DNA from: Suillus spraguei | Lineage: Eukaryota > Basidiomycota > Agaricomycetes > Boletales > Suillaceae | Direction of reading: 5' to 3' | Length of the DNA: 64,000 bases | NCBI GenBank assembly: GCA_016800925.1 | Contig: JABCPU010000023.1 | Location: 124,001 to 188,000, forward strand | Shown here: positions 54,791 to 64,000 of the stretch, in pieces | How the letters are laid out: the number at the start of each line of letters is the position of its first letter | Position numbering within the stretch: position 1 is the stretch's first letter | The notes under the pieces: generated by a model | Database searches by the model: none | Seen by the model: only the letters and a program-made list of their open reading frames with translations | What the model was told of the DNA's origin: nothing | Program-made: the position numbers and the translations under genes

Positions 54791-54945
54791 TTAAACTCCG
54801 TTCGAAATACTTAGCGCTTCGATTGCTTTGAATTATCGAAGTCCCAATTTTGGGGTTAGGGTTAGACGCACGCACAAGCAAAATTCAAACTCCGCTTAAA
54901 CCTTGCGCAGAGTCATCGATAGGAGATGATAACATATCACCCCCA

Positions 54946-56504
54946 ATGCCTCGCCAGTCACAACGTCAAGAACTGCTCAAACAGATAGATTCTGCTAGCT
55001 TAGATGTGGCTATGGCATGGGTTGAACATGCCACACAAGATGATGATAGTTCAGACTCAGCTATGTCTGATATTAGGACCCCATCCCCTTTATCCCTTAT
55101 ATCTCCTATGTCCCCTATGTCCCCTATGTCCCCCATGTCCCCCATGTCCCCTATGTCCCCTATGTCCATGTCCAATGCTTCAGGACATTCCAGGACCTCA
55201 AGTGTTGGCTCATTTGTGATCCATGAGCAATTTGCTCAACTTCTTGGCTCACTCACTGCTCTTCGGGATGAGATAGAGGTTGCTAGTGTCCTTAACCGAC
55301 CAGATGAGCCCCCTATGCGAGCCCCACAGATCCAACTACTTGATCACTTCACTATGCATCGCCCCCACCTATTCCAGAAGAAGCTACGTGTTTCTCCAGA
55401 AATATTTGATGATATCCTCAATGAGATCATTGATGATCCCATTTTCCACAATCAATCCAACAATCCCCAACTTCCTGTTGCCATCCAACTTGCAATATTT
55501 CTTAACCGTGCTGGCCACTATGGCAATTCAATCTCAAATGAGGATGTCTGCCAGTGGGCAGGTGTTAGTGTTGGGTCAGTCACAAACTGCACTAATCGTG
55601 TCATGATTGCCCTGCTTGGCAAGCATGACAAATTCATATTCTTCCCTGATCTTGACTCAAATGATGCTGGTCATTCCCGGAAGTATGTTCAGGACCGTAC
55701 TTGCCCAGAGTGGCGGAATGGTATCCTAGCTGCTGATGGATCATTGATAGCTCTTTGTGATAAGCCAGGTCTCTATGGTGAGACTTTTTATAGTAGGAAG
55801 TCTCAGTACTCCCTCAACTGCCAGGTATTTCATTTTATTTTATTTATAGGTCTTTCTCTAATTCAAATTCTTTTAGGCAGTTATTATGATCCACAATCTT
55901 GCTATAGCAGATTATGCTATTGGTCACACTGGAAGTGCACATGATGCATATGCATTCCAATCTACTCATATTTACCATCATCATGCAACACTTCTTGGAG
56001 ATGACCACTGGATCTGGGCAGATAGTGCCTATCCATTAGAACCATGGTGCATCCCCCCTTTCAAGAAGCCTGTCAATGGGGCTTTAACCAGTGACCAGAA
56101 GGCATTCAACACTGCCCTTTCCAGAGTATGTGTGTTATTTGATTTTTTCTTGTGTCCATTTATTTTTGGTGATTCAGGTTCGTGTCCGGGTAGAGCATGC
56201 ATTTGCTGCTCTTAAAAATCGCTTTCAGTCTCTTCGAGAACTTCGACACCCACTGCAGCATGACAAACACCTTGCATATATTTCTTACTGGGTCCAGTGC
56301 TGCCTCATCCTTCACAACATGGTGATTCGGTTTGAAGAGCATCGTGGGATCAAGAGCACCACTGAAGAGTCAGCTCTCCAGGCCTATATGCCTGCAGTGG
56401 ACACAGACCATGATGTAGATGAGGTGGGTGCTGGAGACACCTCATATCAAGGTACTCCTGGCCACCAAGTTCGTGCAAAGTTGATGGAGTATTTGTTGAA
56501 CTGA
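54946..56504 (+). CDS. PIF/Harbinger transposase (DDE_4 nuclease), 484 aa
   Basis: Exons 54946-55824, 55877-56125 and 56178-56504, all phase 0; the first in-frame ATG is 54946 (the frame extends upstream only with a TTG). The N-terminal region is acidic and contains a tandem Met-Ser-Pro run (55100-55170). The helix-turn-helix region is VAIQLAIFLNRAGHYGNSIS... VCQWAGVSVGSVTNCTNRV. Catalytic residues: Asp264 in AADGSLIAL, Asp316 in TGSAHDAYAF, Glu382 in RVEHAFAALKNRF. Ends with HQVRAKLMEYLLN. It cuts and joins the element ends together with the Myb-like partner. No stop or frameshift is seen, so it may be active. Confidence 0.93.
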
Positions 56505-56711
56505 CAAAACAAATATATTGGTAGTACATAGAAAACATATGTAGGAGTAAGCATGTAACAACATATATGGGTTCAGAAAGCATGTAAACATATGTATGGA
56601 GAATAATATGCAAGACATGAGGCGCAAGACACGAGATGCCAGATGCGAGAGAATGACAAACCACTAGTGTAACAGAAGCAAATGACGATGACGACGATGA
56701 CGAAGCCTACC

Positions 56712-58548
56712 CTAATCAGCTGCACCTCCCTTCAATTTGATAAGCTCGATTTCGAGCTGAAGAGTGGCTTTTCGCTCAGCGTGAACCTTAGCTTGAGCTT
56801 CGAGAACTTGAAGCTCAAGAATCTTGGACTCTTGACAGCGCTGATGTATGACGATGGCCTCATTGCGTTCAAGGTCAGCTTTCTCACGTTGGAAGTCAAG
56901 GTCACGTTCCTGACGGAGAGCGTTGACCTTGGCAATCTTGTACTCTGATGCCGCCGCCTTTGCAGTATAGACATATGACATGTTGTTAGTTAGCGCCTCA
57001 ACTTGCCCACGGACACTCCCAACCTCCGACCCAATATTCTTCCCGAGAGATTTTTTTGCAGTGCTATCTTTGAGCGTGGTGCTCAGTTGGCGTGAGGAGG
57101 AAGACGGCGATGAAAATCCTGAGGATGTAGAGCGTGTCACTGCCTTCATGGACAACGATGCAATGGATGATGGCGATTTTGGTGAGCGTATGGGTCCATG
57201 GCCCATCACACGACTGACATGGCTTTTGAACGTTCCATAAGATGAGTGGTTGCGGGTGTGCGTAGGAGGTGGTGAGGGGGAAGACAGTGGGCGTTTGTTA
57301 GAGAGGGACCGGGGTGCTTCTTCATGCTCTACATCCTCATTTTCGTCGTAATCGAGCTCGTCACCCATGGCGAAGTCGTCAATGACAGGGTCCGTGGTAT
57401 CATAGGGTAGGTCAACATTGCACAAAGGGTTGGTGAGAGGATGGCCTTCGAGGAGGTTAGCAGGAGGACGGTCTTCGAGGGGGTTAGCAGGAGGACGGTC
57501 TTCGAGAGGGTTAGCAGGAGGACAGTCTTCGAGAGGGTTAGCAGGAGGACGGTCTTCAAGAGGGTAAGCAGGAGGACGGTCTTCGAGAGGGTTAGCAGGA
57601 GGATGGTCTTCAAGAGGGTTAAGGGCATCATCACGAGTGTTGGGAGCATCGTCAACCACGATCATTGAATCTTCAGTGTGATCAGGAGCAGGAGGGGGGG
57701 ATGCTTTTCCTTTTCCTTTGCTCTTTTGTTGCGTCAGGGCTTTAAGGCCCCCTGCGCGATCCGTACCAGGAGCAGACGAGAAGGGTTTAGCAGCATACGC
57801 AGGGTTATCTCTCCAGATTTCATCGAGATCTTCATACCACGGGAAATCATTTAAAACTTGCACTACAACTAATTTAGTTTCACTCAATTATTATTTTAAA
57901 AAAACGTACCTAGTAGATTCACTGCGGCACCAGGTTCATCCGGATTGACTCCAGCACCCGTCTGCTTGAAGCGTGCACGATGAGTCTTATACTTCCCCTT
58001 GAGACTGAATGTAGCACTTAGTATATACATAAAAAGGGGGGAGGAAGTGGGGGAGGAAGTAGATGAAAAACATACTAAGTGAGACGGTTGCCCACAGCCT
58101 GCGTGAACTTCATCTGATCCTCAGCATACATCAACTGATACATCTCGTCCTTCTCAAATATCTGTTTGGCGATTGCTGCATGTATTTTGCCCTTGTCACT
58201 CCCAGAAGGAGGGCCGTCATCATGGTGAGATTTCCTTCCTTCATAAAATAATATCCGACGGTTGGCAGGATGGGTTCTGAGGTACGTCACGAGCGCAGAT
58301 GTTCGATTGCAGTTTGGTGTCTCCCACCGGATCTTGCTGATACCACTGGTAGGAGTATCACTGTGAGATGTGGCAGCGCTGGCTGAGGTAGGAGCCACCC
58401 CACGTCCCCTTGTACCACGAGAAATTGCACCCCTTCCCCTAGTACCACGGACAGGTTGCATTTGGATAGCTATTGGTGGACTAGTGAGTGTTTGAGTTAG
58501 TGTCTGAAGTCGCTCTGAACGTCGTACTCGAGGGCGTACAGGAGGCAT
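56712..58548 (-). CDS. Harbinger-encoded Myb/SANT-like DNA-binding protein, 574 aa
   Basis: Exons on - 58548-58076, 58004-57910 and 57868-56712, in phase. The first in-frame ATG gives MPPVRPRVRRSERLQ. A Gly/Arg-rich N-terminus leads into a Myb/SANT-like (trihelix) domain: ISKIRWETPNCNRTSALVTY, KGKIHAAIAKQIF, QAVGNRLTYLKGKYKTHRAR. Then a low-complexity segment repeats NPLEDRPPA about seven times (57640-57430), a Ser-rich nuclear-type stretch follows, and the C-terminus is a long coiled coil (ALRQERDLDFQREKADLERN... AERKATLQLEIELIKLKGG). In PIF/Harbinger elements this second protein recruits the nuclease to the ends and to the nucleus; the coiled coil may mediate that contact here (inferred). 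Fully open. Confidence 0.88.
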
Positions 58549-59117
58549 GGTGTACGCATGGACCAAAGTTCGAATTCAGACTCCGCTCGTAGTCTGCCGA
58601 CGTTCCGTAGAGTTCTGAAAGAATTTGACAACGTTTCAGAACCTTATATTTTTACTTTGAATCCCATTATTAAATGTTTCAATATAGATCTAGATGCTAT
58701 GAAAAAAATTGAGAGCTATCGACGACGATGTAAGTGTCTTGTACCAAGATTATCATGTTATCTTCGAGTTCATCAGTCCTTCAGCCAGATGTCACTTCAT
58801 CAGGTACACACGCTTAGTAAGTTACAAACGTCATATAAGACTTTCACAAATTATATGTTTTCACTTCTATGTGAACAAAGGAGACAATCAGGTATCTGTT
58901 ACAGGGTGAAATAATATTTGAAATATACAATTCATATCCTACCAGCCTGATTTTCCTGAAAAAAATCAATGGGTCTACTATGGCCTCATTAGAATTTGCA
59001 AAGGTAGGCAAAAACAACCAATTCATATCATACACAACATCGCAGACATAATTTCTCCATCCTATACTATAATAATCTCGGGCGAGACGTATATTACTTA
59101 GTGTTGACAGCTAAAGG
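58549..59117. other. Non-coding right end of the Harbinger element
   Basis: Promoter side of the Myb-like gene and about 500 bp without coding signal. It contains the inverse counterparts of the left subterminal repeats near 58611-58690. Confidence 0.5.
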
Positions 59118-59141
59118 AGTTGGTGGCTAAAGGACCGGTCC
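59118..59141 (-). repeat. Right terminal inverted repeat, Harbinger
   Basis: Inverse of 54598-54621; followed by TA at 59142. Confidence 0.88.
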
Positions 59142-59143
59142 TA

Positions 59144-59304
59144 TACCTACTTTTGGATGTGAATTGTATACATAAGCGAACAAATACGACCATACGTGTT
59201 TCTGTTCAAAACGCGTCCTCCATTAGTACTCACTGGCTGGTGACCAGATCTACATCATCTGTACTCTTCTTCTCATCTACTGACACACAACGTCGTTTAG
59301 CCCA
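59144..59304 (+). promoter_or_regulatory. Presumed proximal promoter of POL3
   Basis: Only 161 bp separate the Harbinger end from the POL3 start codon; this short stretch holds the 5' UTR and any remaining native promoter. A pyrimidine-rich run (tactcttcttctcatct, 59262-59278) precedes the ATG. An ACGCGT-like core (aaacgcgtcc) lies near 59210, resembling the MCB box used for S-phase genes in fungi; this is a suggestive match only. Confidence 0.35.
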
Positions 59305-62300
59305 ATGAATTCCATACAACAGAATCAGCCAATAACGCGCACGCGGTAAGGGACAAAATGTGTCACAAACATCCTTACTCAGATCTATGCTTTGACAGTA
59401 CCAAGCCGGACGTAAGCTCAGAACCTGCTACGAAAAGGCGCAAACTAGGCCCATCAAACTCCCAGAAAACGCATGATTCGTCCTTTGCAGACGTATTGGA
59501 ACAGTTGAGTCAGGACAGAGCACATGACGGTATCGGTATGTGATGTGGAGAAATCTCCAGTGCTTTAATTATCGATAGGTCGAACAGCTGCTGAGGGTGG
59601 GGCTGATTGTTGGGCTCGTCCCAGTATTCCTTCCATTAATGAAAAGCGGAATAGTATTAGTATGTACACATCTTGCTTCACGCTCATCGACTTATGGTGT
59701 TACCATTTACAGTATTTCAACAAATTGATATCGACGAGACAACGGACCACAGCAATGGGTCTATCGTATTGAGGTTATTTGGGGTGACTGAGGTACGTCC
59801 TTTATACTTGCGCCTTTACACAGCTCTCAGATCACCTTGCAGGACGGAAACAGCGTACTCGCATATGTCACAGGTTTCCTACCCTACTTCTATGTTGCAG
59901 TCCCTCGCGGCCTTGATGAATCAGACCTGGACGCATTCGCAGACCAGTTAAACGTATGCATCGTGGTTACTCACAAGGCATATTGCTGCTGAACCTGCCT
60001 ACAGAAACAGGCTCAAGGAAATTTCGTAAGGCAAATAGAGATTGTCAAGCGGCGCAGCCTTTGGGGCTATCGTGGAGACGACTGGATCCCTTTCATGAAA
60101 CTTACAATATCCGAACCGAGAAATCTTCCGAAAATTCGAGATGAGTTTTTTTTCATTTTATACTATTACTTTCTTCATGTACTTACTGTTCTTTGACTAA
60201 TACGCTTGTTTGAGAGGGGCGAGTGTGGGTTTCGAGACTTTTTCCCCACCGGACAACCTTGTTCAACGTTCGAGAGTAACATTGTGTACACTCTGCGTTT
60301 CATGATCGATACAAAGGTATGAATAACTATGTCGTAAGAACTCTGGAATGACACCTCTGTAGGTTGTAGGCATGAATTGGATCGAGATTCCTGCCGGTCA
60401 ATACAAACTCGTGTCCGAGAAAGACAAAAAATCCACATGTCAGATCGAGCTTAGAGTCAGGTGGTTTTCATTTTGTTCTATCGTGTATATAAATGTCTGA
60501 TGCTATTTCGCATCAGGTGGGATGCCTTCATCTCACATCCGCCGGAAGAGAACTGGCAGAAATTTGCACCTCTTCGTATATTGAGCTTTGATATTGAGTG
60601 TGCTGGACGAAAGGGCATTTTCCCCGAGGCACAGGTTGATCCAGTCATCCAAATTGCTAACATGGTGACGAGGCAAGGTATGGGATCTTAAGTTTTTCTT
60701 CATATTCGCTCATCGCTGGATTTCAAGGCGAGACCAAGCCGTTCATTCGCAATATTTTCACCTTGAATACATGTTCACATATTGTCGGCTCACAAGTGAT
60801 GTCGTTTGACGACGAGGCTGAGATGTTGCAGGCCTGGCGAGACTTCATTGAAGAAGTTGACCCGGATCTGGTCATCGGGTATAACATTGCAAACTTCGAT
60901 TTTCCATATCTCATGGATCGAGCAAAGCATCTCAAGGCAAATAAGTTCCCTTTTCTTGGTCGCGTGAAGGGTACGCAACTCTATTTGCTGTGATAAGATC
61001 ATGTTTACTTTGTCTTAAAGGTTCCAAAACTCAGACGAAGGAAACGCACTTCTCTTCGAAAGCATACGGACAGCGCGACTCCAAAGATACAGAACTAGAA
61101 GGTCGACTACAACTCGATGTCTTACAATTCATGCAACGTGAACACAAGTTACGTAGTTATACCCTCAACTCTGTCTGTGCACAGTTCCTTGGTGAGCAAA
61201 AGGAGGATGTACACCACTCCGTTATCACAGAGTTGCAGAATGGCACCCCAGAGTCCAGACGTCGGCTGGCCGTCTACTGTTTGAAGGTGACTGAGTCTTT
61301 CTTGCGTCGTCTTTTTCGTTCTTATCATCACTACAGGATGCATATCTCCCCCAGCGATTGATGGACAGGCTTATGTGTTTCGTCAACTACACTGAGATGG
61401 CACGTGTCACGGGCGTTCCTTTCAACTACCTCCTTTCCCGTGGCCAGTCCATTAAGGTGCTTTCCCAGCTATTTCGCAAGGCCAACGAAGAGGGATATGT
61501 CATTCCTGTTTTGAAGGGTGAGGGTTCGGATGAGCAATACGAAGGTGCCACTGTCATCGAGCCGAAGAAAGGCTACTACGACACACCAATTGCAACTCTT
61601 GATTTCAGCTCTTTGTATCCGTCTATCATGATGGCACACAATTTATGTTATACGACACTCCTCGAAAAGAGTACCATTGATCGCTTGCAGCTCGCCAAGG
61701 ACGTGGACTACATCCAAACCCCCAATAACGGTATGTTAGAGTCGTGGGGTATGCAGTTTTCAGATCAATCAGCTAATGTTTCTGATTAGATTTCTTTACC
61801 ACCACGGCGAAACGAAAGGGTCTACTACCTACTATCTTGGAGGATTTGATCTCTGCTCGTAAGCGTGCGAAGGCAGATCTCAAGAAGGAGACCGATCCAG
61901 CCAAGCGTGCAGTCTTGGACGGTCGTCAGCTTGCTTTGAAGGTACTGTGGATTCAGTCAGTGCAATGACTTTATCTGACCTTATTGACTTGCAGATCAGT
62001 GCTAACTCTGTTTATGGATTCACTGGTGCGACAATTGGAAAATTGCCCTGCCTTCCTATCTCTTCCAGTGTGACAGCATATGGGCGTCAGATGATCGAGA
62101 AGACTAAGCAGGCAAGTCGTAGTCCGTCCATCAGTGAACACCCGACTATAACCCTTTACAGGAAGTCGAAGCAGAGTTCTCCATCAATAATGGACACGCT
62201 TATAATGCCGAAGTAATTTATGGTGACACTGACTCTGTCATGGTCAAGTTTGGACCTGCGGAGCTGGAAAAGGTCATGGCTCTTGGTTAGTACAACCGGC

Positions 62301-63721
62301 AGCCTAACTAGCATGCAATTTAAACTATTCTACAGGAGCGGAGGCGGCGGACTTTGTGACAGCAAAATTTATTAGACCTATCAAGCTCGAGTTCGAGAAA
62401 GTTTATTACCCGTATCTTCTCATCAGCAAGAAGCGGTACGCTGGACTTTACTGGACAAAGCCAGACAAATGGGACAAAATGGACTCAAAGGGGATTGAAG
62501 TCTGTCTCTGTCTTTAGTAGTTTGCCGTGGATATGCTGAATTGTGGAATCTAGACGGTCCGGAGAGACAACTGTCGGCTAGTATCAACGGTCATTGAGAC
62601 TTGCCTACATAAGATGTTGATCGATCGAGACGTCAGAGGAGCTGAGGAGTAAGTACAACATTTTTTGTCTTTTGGTTGCTAGCTCAAATATCCCAGGTAC
62701 ACAAAGCGCGTCATATCAGATCTTCTGCAGAACAAGGTCGATATGTCCCAACTGGTGATTACAAAGGCCCTGGCCAAAGCAGGTATGTGAATTTTGGACG
62801 AGAATGAGCTGGCGTTCTAATGTTTGCAGATTATGCTGCGAAGCAAGCGCATGTGGAGTTGGCAGAGCGCATGCGGCAACGTGACGCAGGTTTGTAACTG
62901 ACGTGGTTGTCTGATATGTCCTGACATCCCTGTCAGGTTCTGCACCGGCCTTGGGTGACCGTGTTGCCTACGTTATTGTTAAGGGCATCAAAGGTCAAAT
63001 TCCGCGTCAAGTATCATAGCTCTGTGCTGACTTGGGAATAGGTGCTGCTGCGTATGAAAAATCCGAGGATCCCCTTTATGTATTGGAGAACAACATTCCC
63101 ATCGATACCAAATACTACCTTGAAAACCAGCTCTCAAATCCTCTTATGAGAATCTTTGAACCTATCCTGGGTGAGAAGGCAGCGTCGTTGCGTAAGTCTT
63201 CATTGGCTACATGAATGTCGTGATTTGATATGTTGCACAGTATCTGGTGCGCACACCAGGACGATCCAGATCGCGACGCCAACAGTTGGCGGTTTGATGA
63301 AGTTTGCAGTGAAGACGGTAACATGTCTCGGGTGCAAAACTCCATTGCGGTCGAATAACAGCGTAAAAAGTGAGCCAAAATAAGCAAACTTCTAATCTTA
63401 TCTCACTGTCGTCGCTGTAGATGGTGCTGTGTGTAATAACTGTCGACCAAAGATCGGGGAGCTATATCAAAAGCAAATCACAAGTGCGTCGCAGCTGCAA
63501 GTACGGTTCTCGCGGCTGTGGACGCAATGCCAGCGCTGTCAGGGCTCTTTGCATCAAGTGAGGTCATATTTATTATTGCCTCGATCGTCATTAATACTAG
63601 TTGGTAGGATGTGCTATGTTCGAGCAAAGACTGCCCGATATTCTACATGCGGAAGAAGGCGCAAAAGGACGTAGAAGATGCGAACTCTGTCCTCGAGCGG
63701 TTTGATGAAGATCTGTGGTAG
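59305..63721 (+). CDS. POL3: DNA polymerase delta catalytic subunit, 1078 aa, 24 exons
   Basis: Replicative B-family polymerase (lagging strand and repair) with proofreading exonuclease. Exons: 59305-59345, 59399-59535, 59579-59659, 59713-59792, 59843-59953, 60005-60144, 60217-60316, 60363-60460, 60517-60677, 60728-60970, 61021-61286, 61337-61730, 61790-61941, 61995-62111, 62162-62285, 62336-62499, 62554-62648, 62697-62782, 62830-62889, 62937-62993, 63042-63191, 63241-63369, 63421-63557, 63608-63721; total length is a multiple of three and the frame is open. Exo [10 protein letters not shown] (Asp288/Glu290), Exo [12 protein letters not shown], Exo III YCLKDAYLPQ. Polymerase motifs: [35 protein letters not shown] (Asp729/731). 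C-terminal CysA (CLGC...CNNC) and CysB (CQRC...CSSKDC), the latter binding an Fe-S cluster. A basic N-terminus (TKRRKLG) suggests a nuclear signal. Intron 14 is GC-AG. Length agrees with the family. Confidence 0.97.
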
Positions 63722-64000
63722 TCGATATCGATACATCATTATTTTTCGTTTGGTTTAGTTTCTCTGCATTCTTGTATCATTAATCATCCCAGCAATATTT
63801 CAAGTGTGGACTAACCTAAGCGGTTTCAGGCACTGGTTTAAGTGTTTGATCTCCAACCATCGGGAATTTAAGGCAACTGATGCGGACGGACAACGGGGCG
63901 AGGGTCTCGAACAGCTGTGGGCGAATACGAGCATTTTCCATCCTCATCATCACCGCCTTCTCTCAGCTACCTGTTCGCAAAGATCTGAAGTATAACACCT
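63722..64000. other. POL3 3' flank
   Basis: 3' untranslated region and about 200 bp that might belong to the next gene. The frame at 63804-63995 (+) has no motif and runs near the window end, so no call is made. Confidence 0.4.

Larger units (their letters stand above)
54598..59141. mobile_element. PIF/Harbinger DNA transposon, apparently intact
   Basis: Tips are inverted repeats of GGACCGGTCCTTTAGCCACC plus a few bases (54598-54621 and 59118-59141). A second, looser inverted match lies inside: aatatttaataagggtattcaaagt near 54670 against 58650-58685. Both tips are next to TA (54596-54597 and 59142-59143), so a 2-bp duplication is possible, although 3 bp is usual for this class. It carries the two genes typical of PIF/Harbinger, a DDE_4 nuclease on + and a Myb/SANT-like protein on -, convergent, with open frames in all exons. 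About 400 bp between 58690 and 59100 are non-coding. Confidence 0.88.

Noticed and set aside
54850..54945. Longer N-terminus of the Harbinger transposase
   Set aside because: The frame opens with TTG, not ATG; the first in-frame ATG is 54946. The ggttagggttag at 54853 is too short to be telomeric repeat.
57329..57668. Open frames across the NPLEDRPPA repeats on other frames and strand
   Set aside because: Shadows created by the tandem repeat; the - strand frame with exons, the Myb-like domain and coiled coil is the real one.
1..64000. tRNA, rRNA or other RNA genes
   Set aside because: No stretch with the paired A and B box pattern or rRNA similarity was recognised by eye; this is not a substitute for a tRNAscan or Rfam search.

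Overview
The window is nuclear DNA of a filamentous basidiomycete, most likely an agaricomycete. The support is: genes split by many 45-60 bp GT-AG introns; a microsomal P450, a secreted A01-type aspartic protease homologue and DNA polymerase delta with that exon style; and a transposon community typical of mushroom genomes (Ty3/gypsy with chromodomain, KDZ elements with TET/JBP genes, PIF/Harbinger, Tc1/mariner and pogo/Tigger types). The species cannot be named from the sequence.

Only three single-copy 'host' genes are seen: a P450 (1084-3146, +, 509 aa), an aspartic-protease-like gene (52390-53865, -, 405 aa) and the replicative DNA polymerase delta catalytic subunit (59305-63721, +, 1078 aa, 24 exons). 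Nearly everything between 3.8 and 51 kb is mobile or repetitive DNA.

Layout. 3810-7496 is a Tc1/mariner element (TA target duplication, about 95 bp imperfect terminal inverted repeats). It carries a dead DD34E transposase on - and, facing it, an intact gene for a SAM-like-domain protein; a solo LTR has landed inside the transposase. About 8.7-27.8 kb is a large KDZ-type (Kyakuja-Dileera-Zisupton) transposon region. It has a KDZ transposase, several accessory genes of unknown function, long GC-rich minisatellites, and two copies of a TET/JBP-family 2-oxoglutarate dioxygenase gene inside two direct 3-kb repeats. 27780-33690 is a chromodomain Ty3/gypsy element interrupted by a solo LTR of its own family. 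34428-36032 is a near-perfect palindromic (foldback) Tc1 element. 36035-41863 is a second, degenerate Ty3/gypsy element. 42056-46060 is a nest: a solo LTR split by a pogo/Tigger element, itself split by another solo LTR. 47143-49905 is a decayed gene of an uncharacterised family with a solo LTR inside. 54598-59141 is an apparently intact PIF/Harbinger element with its two convergent genes, ending 163 bp before the polymerase delta start codon.

Two themes link the parts. Stop codons in the dead elements are overwhelmingly TGA where the family has Arg (CGA), as expected from C-to-T change at CpG, i.e. methylation-driven decay. The same window holds TET/JBP genes, a family that oxidises 5-methylcytosine, and one of these was itself hit by such a CGA-to-TGA change. 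All identifications come from reading translated sequence and motifs by eye; no database search was run.
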